DNA of 64,000 nt, from contig NC_060237.1 in NCBI RefSeq assembly GCF_021155775.2, positions 2,234,501 to 2,298,500 on the forward strand, read 5' to 3'. This document shows, piece after piece, positions 49,660 to 61,538 of this stretch. Numbering within the stretch: the first letter of the stretch is position 1; every line of letters starts with the position of its first letter. The stretch is from Neodiprion pinetum (Eukaryota > Arthropoda > Insecta > Hymenoptera > Diprionidae). A program made the position numbers and the translations under genes. Below the pieces are notes generated by a model, which did no database searches, was not told where the DNA came from, and saw only the letters and a program-made list of their open reading frames with translations.

Positions 49660-50586
49660 CGCTACCACAGAGTTATTTTCGGTAAGGATAATTTAAAGAG
49701 AGCTAGGATCAATTGCTGCAGCTCTTCTTCTTATCCCTGAGCGAACGATTCCCGATTAATGGGCAGATAATATTAGGGTATGTGATCGAGTATTTTTGTA
49801 CACATTTAAATATACATATATTATTTGTAAGTATAAATAGTTTAGGATAAAAACTTTTATTCACCCAAACGACACCACTCGTAGAATGTCTGAAGTCTCT
49901 CTATCAGTCTCTCTACACTCACAAGTAAAAATACCGATGAAAATTTACACGATATAATTATATGAATACGCACGTATTATAGGTATAGGTACCAATGCCC
50001 ATAAGTCGTTACTTACACTTGATACTGGGTGTGTTGCAAAATATGGCACATGAGTCGTAAGCCTACTCTATTACAAATTTACATTCACGTATAATGCGCG
50101 GTAAATCAATTATTCGTAGCGCAGTTTTTTACCCATAAAGTATGCAAAAATGAGTTGATAAAACTTTGAAACCTTCTCGTGTAGATTTTCTTTATAATTT
50201 AGTATTTAGTGTATCGACGCGAAAATACTGAAACTAATATACCCAGGTATAAAATTACATCAAGGATTTTCTCACAACCATGTGTGTAATTTTCGATTCA
50301 GAGCCTCGTAATTTCAGCCATCTCTTTGACTATTATGTAGACGGTAGTTTTCACGATAACTATAAACATTTTATAATATGAAGTATCGATAATCATTATA
50401 CAAATATACATATATAATTATAATTACTATTATTATTCGTTCTGATATATTTATATAAATGAGTACGACACCGGATTCGCTCGTTAAACACTTTTTCCTC
50501 CATTACATTATCTCAGTGCTAAAATATTGCTCAGTGTTTTATCATTCAATTTCGACAGTCCTCAGATCCCTCACCTCTTATCAAAA
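49660..50586. other. Convergent 3' flanks of MITD1 and inscuteable
   Basis: AT-rich, no coding-like frame, short TA-rich words around 49800 and 50400-50460. Expected to contain both 3' UTRs. Confidence 0.5.
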
Positions 50587-53500
50587 TCAACGACGATCCA
50601 AAGTGCAAGCTCGATCGGAAGCTTTGGCGGCGTCAATCTGTTTGGCGGCTCTCTTACAAGCGATCCTGAGAGAACGAGTATACCGATTGTTCGGGGCTTT
50701 TCTGACCGTCGACGAGTCCGCGATGGTCACCTGATTGTAAGGAATAACGCAATTTATGGCACCGACGTCGACGACCTGCTGGGCGACCTCTCGATGTACG
50801 CAGAGCCTTGCAAGGGCCTCTGAGGCGGTGGCCTCGAGTTTCCTGTAGGCAATTTCGAGGCCAGGAGGTGTCATTCTGAGGAAACAGACCAGGGCTACAG
50901 ATGCCCTGGCCTCCGCCAAGTGTGGATGAATCTGCGAGGATCTCGCCAACTCGCCGATCAGAGCCGCGACCTGCTCCATAAGGCAAATGCTTCCGCCCCC
51001 CGATCGCCGCACGCTCCTGAGCAAAGTGGCGACTGTCTTGCAGGCCACCATTGGGCCCGCGCATCGTGGGGACCGCGCTAAATTGTTCAAAGCCGCCGCG
51101 GCCAGGAGCAGCGTCTGCGAGCAGGCGGTATCCCTAGCGAGGAGGGTCAGCGACTGAACCAGTTCCTCGGCGAAGGGCTCGAGGTGGGGAAGCCCCAAGG
51201 CGTCAGTCCAGGGCGCCGTTATCTGCACGACGAGGGCCGTGGCCTCCATTTTCTCGGCTTCCGGCGCCGCCTCAGAGCTCAGGAGGTCCGCCAAAATCTC
51301 CGAGCCGCCGTGCGCAGCCAGCTGCTCTATTGCCTCGGCGCAACAACAGACGCTACCGAGGGCGCGCAGGCACGCGACCCGCGAATCCCTCGATGCGCTA
51401 GACTGTCCCCGCACTGAAATTAACGCCGTCAGCAGTGTTCGCACCCCCGAACATCGCGCGACGCTTCGCCCCCCTCTTCGATTTCCTGGACCTAGACCCA
51501 GCGCCGTCAACCCGGCCAGCGCGCCTCGCGCTGCGATCCCGTCCTCCCTTGGCGCCTCCTCCAGCCCACGGACGATCCGCTGTTGGAGAAATTTGGATTT
51601 TAAAGAGCTTGTACATACATACTACGTGCCGCGACGACGAGTCAGGTAAATATTAAACCGATATAATTACCTCGACGTAAAAATCTAGACGAGTGTCTAC
51701 AACGTGGTCCAATTCGTTCTGTAGTTCTCTGAGCTGCCGAAGAACTTCTTTCGAACAGGTCAAGTTGCGCACTCTTTGAGGCGGTGGTGCTCCGAGCTCC
51801 GAGAGCAGCAGGAACGCCTCCTCTTCGAGCGACTGTATCAAACCGCGTTCTGATCTCTCGCTACTAGGCCTGTTCAGCTCTCTGCGGGTGAAAAATATTG
51901 TTACAGTTACACATACGTCTTCGATTGTTTCCAATTTCTTTTCGCAGTTAAATAGATGGCAAAATACTTACTCCAGAGCGGATTGATACCGTTGATGGAA
52001 CTGTTCAACCTTAGCCAATAGTTTCGTCGCAGCGGCGGTCGCGGAGGCGGTGAGGAGGGTGGAATCGCGGCCTTGCATGCAGTGTTGAAGACTCGTCGTA
52101 CTGCCACTGTGACTGCTACAGGGAGTTCTGATTCTGGGCAAGGCTTTGCTCTGCAAAGTAGCACCGCACTCGGCCTCGGTCTCCATGGCGAGAAGGTTCA
52201 GCCATGACTTGACCGGCGCAAATTGTCCGTTGGAATTTTCACCAGTCCGATGCGCCGACGATCGTCGTACCGCTCCCGAAGACGCCGTCGCGGACTCCGA
52301 CGCTTGGAAAACGTCCTCCGGCGGCTCATTGGCGTACAAAAAATCACCCAAGCACTCTCCGTCCGCCATAGACACTCCGATCATTCGAGGCACTCGATCA
52401 CCCTCCTCGGCCTCTTCGTCGTCATCGTCCGCGTCTTCCCTGTAACAAGAAACCGGGAGACGGTTACTTGAATGCAAAGATGTGAGTGCAGTCGCGACTT
52501 TGTCATGTTCGAAATTTTAACTTTCCGGCAGCGGGAGAAAGGCTATTCAAATTCAAGTCGATCTTGGTTGGATTTTGCCAAATTCGATTCAGCCACGTCA
52601 TCGAAATCGAAAGTAACGGAGTTTTTAAAAATTTCCCTTCACACCCGCGTCATTAGTGCCCGATGTTTCGTCGAATTTGGTACCAGTCATGTCTGTGGAA
52701 TTTGGGGTGCAAAATTATTCCGGCAGAAACGGTAATTCATACATTTGCATGTTTAAAAATACTTTCAACGGTGTAGCGATCACGGAAAATTTATAATTTC
52801 GAAACAATTTCAATCGTTTTTTGTAAGAATTAATATTAAAAACCCGATCTAGATTCCGATACTCGGATATATGTTGAAATTCGAAGAGAAAGAGAGAGTC
52901 GCGCAAATAGTGGCACAATTTACAAGCGCGAAATAATCGCTTCTTCAAAACGCGACTCACCGCCGTAGTTGCGCCGTACTATCTGCTTCGCCCCCCTCCT
53001 CTCACGTGTATCAAAGGGGGGTGTAGCGACGCTGCATTCTCACAATTAGCTCACAAGTTCTTCGTCATCGAAATTCTCTCGAAAGAGTCATTATCGGGTA
53101 GGTAGATGGTGACTGACTCACTCAGGTTGACTCAATCTTGTTTGATTGTCGCGACTCAGCTTCCGCCTATCGCTATTACACCAATCCTTTACTGCATGAT
53201 TCTACGCGGTTCTTTCGACACGTGTGTGTATGTACACAATTACGGCCCGCCCATGTACCTATTTCTATAAGTGTGCGTACACCTGGCTGCATTGAGTCAC
53301 GTATGTAGGGACGCAGACGTGAGCGCGTGGCTGCCGTGAGTCAATTCGAATGCTGATCACAGCGAGCCGAACCAACGGCGTATACTTAATACTGAGCCAC
53401 CAAAACTGAGGCCATCAACTACAATAATCTTTGAAGCGCATGATACGCTGGTGCACGAAAGAATTCGTGCAGTAAAAATTTCAATCTATTCTATTTTGAA

Positions 53501-54849
53501 ATATTTTTCATTCAAATTGAAGCAGTTCTACGCTCATGTTATGTACCCAATACGCTGCATGAGGTGGATCATGCTTACGGATATCTGTATGCAGAAATGC
53601 AACTCGAGCAAGAGATAATACCCCCCTGACCATGTGCATAAGGCAAACTGTATAAGTATATAAGGAATTACGTTCTACAAGCGGAAGTGCGACGTTTGTA
53701 CTGCGATTCAGCAAATGGTATACGCACACATTGACACGTTGGCCGATGGTGTATTTTAAGCACTCGTCGTGAAATAGCACTTATAGTTACAGCGTGATGC
53801 TAACAGGCCAAGAATGTCTTTCTCCCATTGTACATACGCTATACCACCAGAATGCTTCTCTGTAGTCTGTACATTCTGTCAGTGATACAACAGCCAACTG
53901 ATACTTTTATGTAATTCAAATTATCACTGAATAATCTGGTGCGTACCTGACAGCTAAATGTTTTCCTGTTTCAGAATACATACTTCCAATTACGGCGATA
54001 AATGCAGGTTTTAATCTATGTCAAAACAGCTTGAAACACGACTTGCCATGGGAAAATTGAACGAATGAACAGAAGGTTTCGGAATTTTGCATCGAGAGTT
54101 GAAAATATTGCACTGCCGTATGAATTTTTTTGAATTTCAAACACTAAAAGGTACCGTACCTGCTCTAGCCCTGTTTTTTTTTCAGATTGACATTTGAATG
54201 CGAATCAACCTCACAACAACTATGAAATAATCATCTCCACTAACCGATCGAAAACAGCAGCTGAAGTCTCCCGCCTCTTATCAACGCCTCGTCTTCTGGA
54301 GCCGCGCGGGAGGGACGCGGAAACCTTCCGGCCGCGAGGCTCACCAGTTTTAGGGGTCGACGTGTGTCTGGGGTGCGGAGGAATTTCGGTGGGTGCCCAG
54401 AGCGAGTCGAGTCTCCTAACGGCGCCGCAGCGCTGGTCTCTCTCTTCCCTCGCGGGAGAGAGGCGTTCCTCACTCTCCCGATCCTCGGAAATCCTCCGTC
54501 GTCGCAACTTCCTGGTCCGTGCGCGGCGCAGCCTCTCGACGCGGGAAGCGTACGCGTCAACCCCCGACTCCTCCGAGCGTTCGGAGTCCGAGAATCCTGA
54601 GTCCTGGCTCCGGTGGCCGACGAAGCTCTTCGGACTCGCCGATCTCTCCCGGTCCCGCGGCTCGTTCCAGTCTTCGGGGCCCTCCGCAACTCCCCCGGCC
54701 GCAAGCTTTTCCTCCGCATCGTCGAGCGGCGCCGGAAGCTCGAGGACTTCCCTTGACTTGAGGAGGTCAGTCTCGCTCGGCAGGCCGAGGTCCTGGGACT
54801 CCATGTACTTCCAGAAAACCTGGCTCTGTTTTCTCTTAAAGCGGCTCAT
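50587..54849 (-). CDS. insc: Inscuteable, spindle-orientation adaptor
   Basis: Four exons, 54245-54849, 51972-52439, 51671-51881 and 50587-51579, join in phase to give 758 residues (Drosophila 859). The N-terminal ~200 residues are Arg/Ser/Glu-rich and disordered (MSRFKRKQSQVFWKYMESQD). The Pins/LGN-binding segment is visible at about 277-300 (PVKSWLNLLAMETEAEC then TLQSK). The C-terminal ~430-740 is a run of armadillo-type helical repeats (VACLRALGSVCCCAEAIEQL, EKMEATALVVQITAPW, LLLAAAALNNLARS). Inscuteable links Par3/Bazooka to Pins/LGN and so couples cortical polarity to spindle orientation in asymmetric neuroblast division. The last 331 codons lie in one intronless GC-rich exon. The ~1.8-kb first intron is rich in AP-1-type sites. 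Confidence 0.9.
52440..54244 (-). other. First intron of inscuteable
   Basis: Donor GTTAGT and acceptor TTGTTACAG join the two long disordered-region exons with a 2-nt phase. No further exon was recognised. It contains four TGASTCA heptamers within 230 bp (listed separately). Confidence 0.75.
53114..53343. promoter_or_regulatory. Cluster of four TGA(C/G)TCA sites
   Basis: Exact matches occur at 53114-53120, 53128-53134, 53293-53299 and 53337-53343. This heptamer is the classical AP-1 (Fos/Jun) or CNC-Maf half-site core. By chance one is expected about every 8 kb. Two more occur upstream of the gene at 56569-56575 (in ATGAGTCAGC) and 56684-56690. Enhancer activity is inferred. Confidence 0.45.
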
Positions 54850-55440
54850 TTCAGGGCTGGTTGCGTTCGATGTTAGTGAACAGCAGAGCTCATGGCAATT
54901 TTTACGCTTTTACCTTGCGCTCTCGCAATTAGTCACACACTCCAAAACCGCACGGTTGATCACACGCTCCTAGCTGACTTAGCGACGTTCGGCGCGTAAC
55001 TGAGCCGACCCGGGGGCCCGGGCGATAGAACTTCTGCGATCCGGGTCCGTTCCCCCACTGAACTCCAGAGCACCCCTGGCTCGCGGGGCCCGCCGTTACG
55101 GCTCGTCGCGGGGGAAGACCGTGGGGGAGGGTGGCTCATCCAGAGGGGTCTTCTGCGTCGACCGGGTCCTCGCACGTGCCCCACGACCTGGCGTGCCATG
55201 GCGTAGCCACACGCGATCCTACACGGCGACCCCGGGCCCCGTCTAGACCGGGGAAAACGAAGGGGGACTCGGGCCTACGACGATGAGCCCCCGGCGCCAG
55301 GTGCCACTCTCGGTGTGCCTCGCTGTGCCTCGGGGAGGGACGACCCCCGCCCCTTGCATTTAAAGAGTCACCCGCCAATGCCGACGTCTCGATACATCTG
55401 CGCCCGCACACTTCAACTTTAAAGCTGCACGCCTGCCATG
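54850..55440 (-). promoter_or_regulatory. GC-rich promoter/5' UTR region of inscuteable
   Basis: The ~450 bp from about 54960 to 55410 is strikingly GC-rich compared with the AT-rich DNA to its right, and lies directly upstream of the inscuteable start codon. It contains GGGCGGGG-type words and, on the gene strand, a TCAGT initiator around 54998. Open frames in it carry no recognisable protein and follow from GC content. Confidence 0.45.
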
Positions 55441-57382
55441 ATCGTGTACTAAATGCGGGCTACGTGGTGAAGCCTATTAAACGCTGCGACAACTAACGAT
55501 AAAATTAACGAATTCTCGATCAAAGGATCAGGCAATCAGTCGACTTTCAATTACGCTACGTTTTCATTTTGGGACCGTTTCAGCCTGTCCAGTTATTCCT
55601 GTGACTTTTTTTCACTTATGCATACTTTGGATTCTCTTTGTTCAGGTTTCTGCCGAGTAGATTTGGACGTTTCTACTTTTCCCGCCCTACCCTTGCCTTG
55701 ACTCGCACCCTTACTTGGTTTCGCTGGCTCTTGTTACTCTGACTTAAAAACGGGTTTTGTAACTTCGGGTGCTTGGAACAGAGTTGTGGAACCGTTTGAA
55801 GAAAATATTTTTCAATTACCTTCCAGCGCAAAACCTGTATTACATACAGTCCAAATGGGAAGTATACAGTTTCTGATCATTTAAAATTCTGCAGATATTA
55901 AAAATTATTGAAATTTCAAGCGGCATGTGCCAGACCATCCAAATGCAATCCAACTCGAAAACTGAATAATCTTTCAAACATTCAATCTGTGGTCGTTTGT
56001 GTCAATGAAATCTCAGAAACACATTTGAAAATAGGGAAAAATAAATTCAAATAAAAAAATGAATTCATCTATAGGAACGTGATTTAAACCGAAAGTCTGT
56101 ACTCGACAAACATACACATATGCATATCCTCGACCCGCCTATCGTCTAACTGAAGCTATTGTCGACGCTACCGGAGTTAGGGCGAGCAAGGTGACGAGGG
56201 GAGAGAAGTAGACAGCTGCGAGGGACCGTTACGCTGTGAACGCGCAACCTGCGCACCCCGCAGACAACACCAATTTGGGGTGCGAAATACATACATTAGA
56301 AGAAGGGGGATGCAGGGACGCGAACGTCCCGAAGCCAACGATAAGGGGAGATAAAATGGAAGTTTGAGTGAAAAAATCCGGACCAATCCAAGCAGGAATT
56401 TATTTGCAGTTAATTTAACAAGTGCGTAAGACGGGGTTTTACGGTATGAAGGTAACGTACGTGGTGCAAGCATTCTGTATATACAAAAAACTTGACACTG
56501 GTACGGCATTTATACGTATAAACATGCTCAATGCGTTTATAATCATATCAATAGCTATGTTATACTGATGAGTCAGCTGAAACGCGCCGCTCTGGAATTC
56601 TAAAACAGTTTTGTTGTGGTAACCAAGCCAGCTTCGTATATCCTTTGCATTCTTCTTGCGCATTCCTGCAATATGACTTCGAATGAGTCAAGCACGCGGG
56701 CATTAGCCATGAATAGTTCTCGTCGACCTCACCAATACCAGATGTTACTACTGACAGCTACTGAACTCTAACAGAGTCCAGCATTGAATTTCTACGCCTG
56801 CAATTACTATTAAAATATCGTTGCATGTATGACCAGTTGCTAACAATTAGGTTCACGAACAAGGTAAATTGCTTGCAACAAGGTCTTCGACATTCGCCTA
56901 CGATCAGGCGTAAACGTCATAAGTTGCCTATGCTCAGGAGTAAAATGGAAAACATTGGACGTCCGTAAAGAAAGAAATTCAGGATTTTTTACGTAGGGAA
57001 AAAAACCAAAATTGCGGAAGAAACATGTTTTTGAGTCTGTTAAATTGTTCCATTCGCAATTGAAGGCATTATTTTACTCAATTCAGATGTGGGACGACGT
57101 CCTACGATGCAGAATGACCATAATTGGTCTTGAAATTGGAAAGATGGAATCAAGTCAATGTGAGTGGTGGTATCTAGCGGTCGGAAGAATCACTTGGGGC
57201 TCACAGATCTCGCGATTGGTCGCGAGAGCTGCGCGAAGGCAAGGCTTCTAGTTGTTTCTGCACGGTGCGATTCGTCGGCCCTTCGTTGTTCCAAGATCAG
57301 CATCATTCAACATCACGGCGCCCGACATCGAAGCGGTGATTTCTGAATTTGGTGTTTAGTACGCGATAACGAACAATTAACG
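55441..57382. other. Intergenic stretch between inscuteable and CCT2
   Basis: Mixed-composition DNA without any coding-like frame. Contains two TGAGTCA heptamers near 56.6 kb. The last ~200 bp before 57383 is probably promoter and 5' UTR of CCT2. Confidence 0.55.
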
Positions 57383-60221
57383 ATGGTCAGTACTGCATTT
57401 AGCTAACTAATAAACTAGCCTAAGTCTCGTTCGAATCTCGTTCCTCGTTACCCCCGGATATAAAATCCTCAAAATCCAAACCCAACGATGGGCGAAGTCG
57501 ATCCTCCCACGACTGACTGTCCGGTGTCCGCATCAAAATGATGGCGAATCGCGTGACACGAAATGCACGTGTCTCGAGCATCACAGGATTGATACAGGAA
57601 TTCGGAGACGTTGTCTTCGACGATATGATCGCGTGGTATTGAGCTGCACCGCGGACTTCATTAGGCACACCCTGAATCTCCGTGTCTCGCCTTTGCTTGT
57701 CTACTACGGCAACCTAACCTCTCCTGCACATTATGAATCCGGCGGATGATATTCTTTTTAACAAAAATATGAGTGAGCAAACATTTTTTTAGGTGTCACT
57801 TAATCCTGTCAGGATATTAAAGAATGAGGCGGAAGAGGAGAAGGCGGAAATAGCACGGCTGAGTTCTTTTGTTGGAGCCATCGCTATTGGCGAACTGGTC
57901 AAATCCACTCTAGGCCCTAAAGGCATGGACAAGATTCTTGTCGCTCATGGACGATCAGCTGGTCAAGTTCAGGTTACCAATGACGGGGCCACTATCCTCA
58001 AGAGTGTCGGCGTTGATAACCCTGCAGCAAAAATACTTGTGGACATGAGCCGAGTGCAGGATGACGAAGTTGGCGACGGCACAACTTCTGTAACAGTGTT
58101 GGGTTTGTTATTCATTTATTTGTCTATTGAGTTCAATCAATTGTTTTGAAGACAGCATTAATAGTTTGCAATCTATGACAAATTAAATTGTTTTTTTGTT
58201 TTTCTGAAACCTAACAGCGGCTGAATTGCTAAAGGAAGCAGAAAAGTTGATAGATCAGAAGATTCATCCGCAGACAATAATTGCTGGCTGGCGTAGCGCT
58301 ACTACGGTTGCCAGGGAGGCACTACATAACACGGCGACAGATAATTCAGCGGATCCTGAGACTTTCCGCAAAGATCTTATGAACATTGCACGAACAACGC
58401 TTAGTTCAAAGATTCTGTCTCAGCATAAAGAACACTTTAGCAAGCTGGCTGTTGATGCTGTACTGCGTCTCAAAGGCTCAGGCAACTTATCTGCTATACA
58501 GATAATAAAAAAACGGGGTGCCACTCTGGCTGATTCATTCCTTGATGAAGGTTTCCTTCTCGATAAAAAACCTGGAGTTCATCAGCCCCAGCGTATCACC
58601 GATGCTCGTATTCTGATTGCCAATACCCCCATGGATACTGATAAAATCAAGGTATGAATTAAAATAAAACAATTTTAATTGACTGGGCATTCTTCGAAAC
58701 TTCTGTTCCAGTTCTATATAAATTGAATATCTTGAATGTAGTAGCTATGCTTGTCACAGCATTTTTTATTGAAATAACACGATACACTGTACTGATACGT
58801 GTGATTTCGTGTTTATTTGCATTTTTATTAATTTATTAATTATCTTTCAGGTCTTCGGTTCAAGGGTACGTGTCGATTCGATGGCAAAGATTGCAGAGCT
58901 AGAGACTGCAGAAAAGGAGAAGATGAAGGTATTGAAATAACGTCAACATTCGCATTTTCACGTATAAGTTTACTTAATTATTCGCAAAAATATGAGGCTT
59001 ACGTGTAATGGCCAGAACTAGACGATTCCGTACCAACTAATCAACTTTATATCCTCTGAATTGATGAATTGCTTCCCAACCAGGATAAAGTTGACAAAAT
59101 AGTGAAGCATGGCTGCAATGTCTTCATAAACAGGCAGTTGATCTACAACTATCCAGAACAGTTATTCGCTGACGCTGGTTTGATGGCCATTGAGCATGCA
59201 GATTTTGATGGTATCGAAAGACTCGCCCTTGTAACTGGAGGAGATATAGTCAGTACCTTCGATCATCCCGAACTGGTCAAACTTGGCAAATGTGATTTAA
59301 TAGAGCAGGTGTGTCTCTAGATCTTGGATACTATAAGTATGCCTTGCAACCTATTTAATTCAGAAAATTGTATCAACAATTCTGATCATCGTTTGAATCA
59401 CTACAGGTTATGATTGGAGAAGACTCTCTTCTTCGTTTTTCGGGTGTAGCTCTCGGTGAAGCTTGCACCGTTGTCATCAGAGGCGCTACTCAACAAATCC
59501 TAGATGAAGCTGAGCGTTCATTACACGACGCTCTCTGCGTACTGGCAGCTACAGTACGCGAGTCGCGTATCGTATTTGGAGGAGGTAAAAAATTTCTCAT
59601 GTTTTACCAAAACGCCGGTGCAAAAATAATTTGGTTGCTGCGTTGAATACTCGGATTTTATTCAAAATGTTACGCAAACAAATGGGAGTGCGCGCTCCAC
59701 AATTTAGTAAGAGCACACAACATTTTTTTCCTTGTAATCCTAAGCCTTATAAAAATCCTAACAGGTTGCAGCGAAATGGCTATGGCTTGTGCAGTGATGA
59801 AAGCTGCCACTGCTACCCCTGGAAAAGAGGCTGTTGCCATGGAAGCGTACGCTAGAGCTCTTCAGCAGCTACCTATAGTAATTGCAGACAACGCGGGTTA
59901 CGACTCAGCTCAGCTAATCAGCGAGCTCAGAGCCGCGCATAATTCGGGAGCCTCAACAATGGGACTTGGTTAGTATTGAATTTCAAGGCCGAATCCTCAG
60001 AATCGATATTCGCAGGATAACTATAATGTTTCGTATTTCCTACTACAGATATGGAGGAGGGTAAAATCGGCTGCATGAAAAAACTCGGAATCACAGAGTC
60101 GTGGGCTGTGAAGCGACAAGTCGTCCTGAGTGCGTCTGAAGCCGCCGAAATGATACTCCGAGTTGACAACATTCTTAAGGCAGCACCGCGAAAACGCGTC
60201 CAGGACCGTGGTCACTGTTAA
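57383..60221 (+). CDS. CCT2: T-complex protein 1 subunit beta (CCT2 chaperonin)
   Basis: Eight coding segments, 57383-57385, 57793-58102, 58218-58651, 58851-58928, 59084-59308, 59407-59584, 59765-59968 and 60049-60221, give 534 residues (human 535). CCT2 is one of eight subunits of the cytosolic TRiC/CCT ring that folds actin, tubulin and other proteins using ATP. Conserved elements are VKSTLGPKGMDKI, the ATP-site VTNDGATIL and GDGTTSVTVL, GFLLDKK in the apical domain, TGGDIVSTFDHPELVKLG, GGGCSEM, and the C-terminal nucleotide-binding IADNAGYDS. Exon 1 appears to contribute only the ATG (donor GTCAGT), so the protein begins MVSLNPVRILKNE; this start is inferred because exon 2 opens in phase 0 with a GTG codon and has no suitable ATG. 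Residues near the C-terminus (MEEGKIGCMKKLG) differ from the usual but fit the frame. Confidence 0.95.
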
Positions 60222-60423
60222 ACGGGGCGCGCTTTCCGTTTCAATTCTTTGTAATTTCATTAATTGTCCATTAAATTGAACTGCGCTTCTCCGCATCATA
60301 GGTGACGACTAAAACGCGTAACACGCTTATTTAACCGAACACAACTACACGCATTTGTAAACCGGCGACGTGAATCGTCGCCGATTATTATCATTATAAT
60401 TTTACTTATTAACGAAACACTTC

Positions 60424-60445
60424 TATGTTCGATATATCGAACATA
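60424..60445. repeat. 22-bp perfect palindrome in the CCT2 3' UTR
   Basis: TATGTTCGAT and its exact reverse complement flank a central AT. It ends 2 bp before the AATAAA at 60448-60453. A hairpin in the 3' UTR at the cleavage signal is possible. Confidence 0.7.
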
Positions 60446-60447
60446 AC

Positions 60448-60453
60448 AATAAA
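60448..60453 (+). other. Poly(A) signal of CCT2
   Basis: AATAAA 227 bp after the stop codon, immediately downstream of a palindrome. Confidence 0.6.
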
Positions 60454-61538
60454 TTCGTTTTCATGTATGTATATGTATAGCGAAATATGTATACGTACAT
60501 GTATATCGTTTTGTACCTAATATTTTCTTATTCAACAAATCCATATTCATACAAACTTAGAAAATTACAATTGGGAAAGTTGATTCGAAACCCGAAACTC
60601 GCAATGAAACATTTGCTACTCAAGTGGGCACAATTACCTAAAAGGGTGAAAAATTGTACCAAATTTCATGTGTGACATGATTAAAATTAATTTACGGTTT
60701 TACCATTATACTGATCCGTAGGTTTCGAAAAATGATTACATAATCATTATTCACATATGAACAGTAGTGCTCAAAATACGTTGGATTAGAGTTGATCAGA
60801 CTGCAGAATAATAAAAATTGAGCGGTCTCTTGGAAAACGAAGAATCCCGGGCTCACAGAGTCGAAGTTCGACAAGTCGTTTGCTGATATAATCGCCGAGT
60901 CGATGGACTGTTGGCGCGCTGCGATCGGAGATGAGGAAACTGTCGAGCAACAGTAAAGAGACGGCGGATAACATTGGCAGCGAAGGTGCCAAAGATAGAA
61001 TCACGGTAGAATATAAATCATCGCTGGCGTTCGCGTACGCACGATACACGAGCGTGTTTCAAAGTTCGAAAAATAGTGGCGAAAGTTTTGATGTACAGAA
61101 GGAAATCAGAAGTGAACCGGGAACTTTGTGTGTGTGAGTGTGTGTTTTTTTGTTATTCCCTTAACTAAAAATATATTCATTTGTTACACAAATGAACTGG
61201 GTGATTTTCTTGCGATTGTCGCCTTCTCGCGGTTGCTGATGCTGTTCATTAGTAGCTGTTTCATCTCTCTCGACGTAAATTTCAGTGCAGTCAATATTTA
61301 ACAGCGGCACGTAGTGTCGCCGACTCGTGGCTTGGGTAAATATACGAGTCACTTGTGTAATACAGTTCTGAAATTTTTGATATGTCGCTAATTGTCGTCA
61401 TTTAAAGGAAACAACCCCTGGTGTTCCGTATTCGATCATCCTCCTCCTCCTCTTCTACGTCGTCGTTGTCGTCATCGTCGTTTGTACGGGCGAAAATATC
61501 ACCACCGAGGGAGCAAAAATTTTCGCTATTTCCATTCT
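60454..61538. other. Intergenic stretch between CCT2 and UBE3A
   Basis: AT-rich on the left and more GC-balanced after 60.8 kb. No coding-like frame. A (TCC/TCG)-rich, Ser-coding stretch at 61436-61482 probably lies in the UBE3A 5' UTR. An upstream ATG at 61382 would open only a seven-codon frame. Confidence 0.5.

Noticed and set aside
51184..51656. Plus-strand frames of 73-136 codons
   Set aside because: Antisense to the long GC-rich armadillo exon of inscuteable.
54194..54973. 259-codon plus-strand frame
   Set aside because: Antisense to inscuteable exon 1, whose own frame joins in phase to the next exon; the plus frame has no recognisable domain.
55136..55411. 91-codon minus-strand frame in the GC-rich island
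   Set aside because: GC-rich DNA has few stops; the translation is Arg/Gly/Pro-rich with no domain and no splice linkage.
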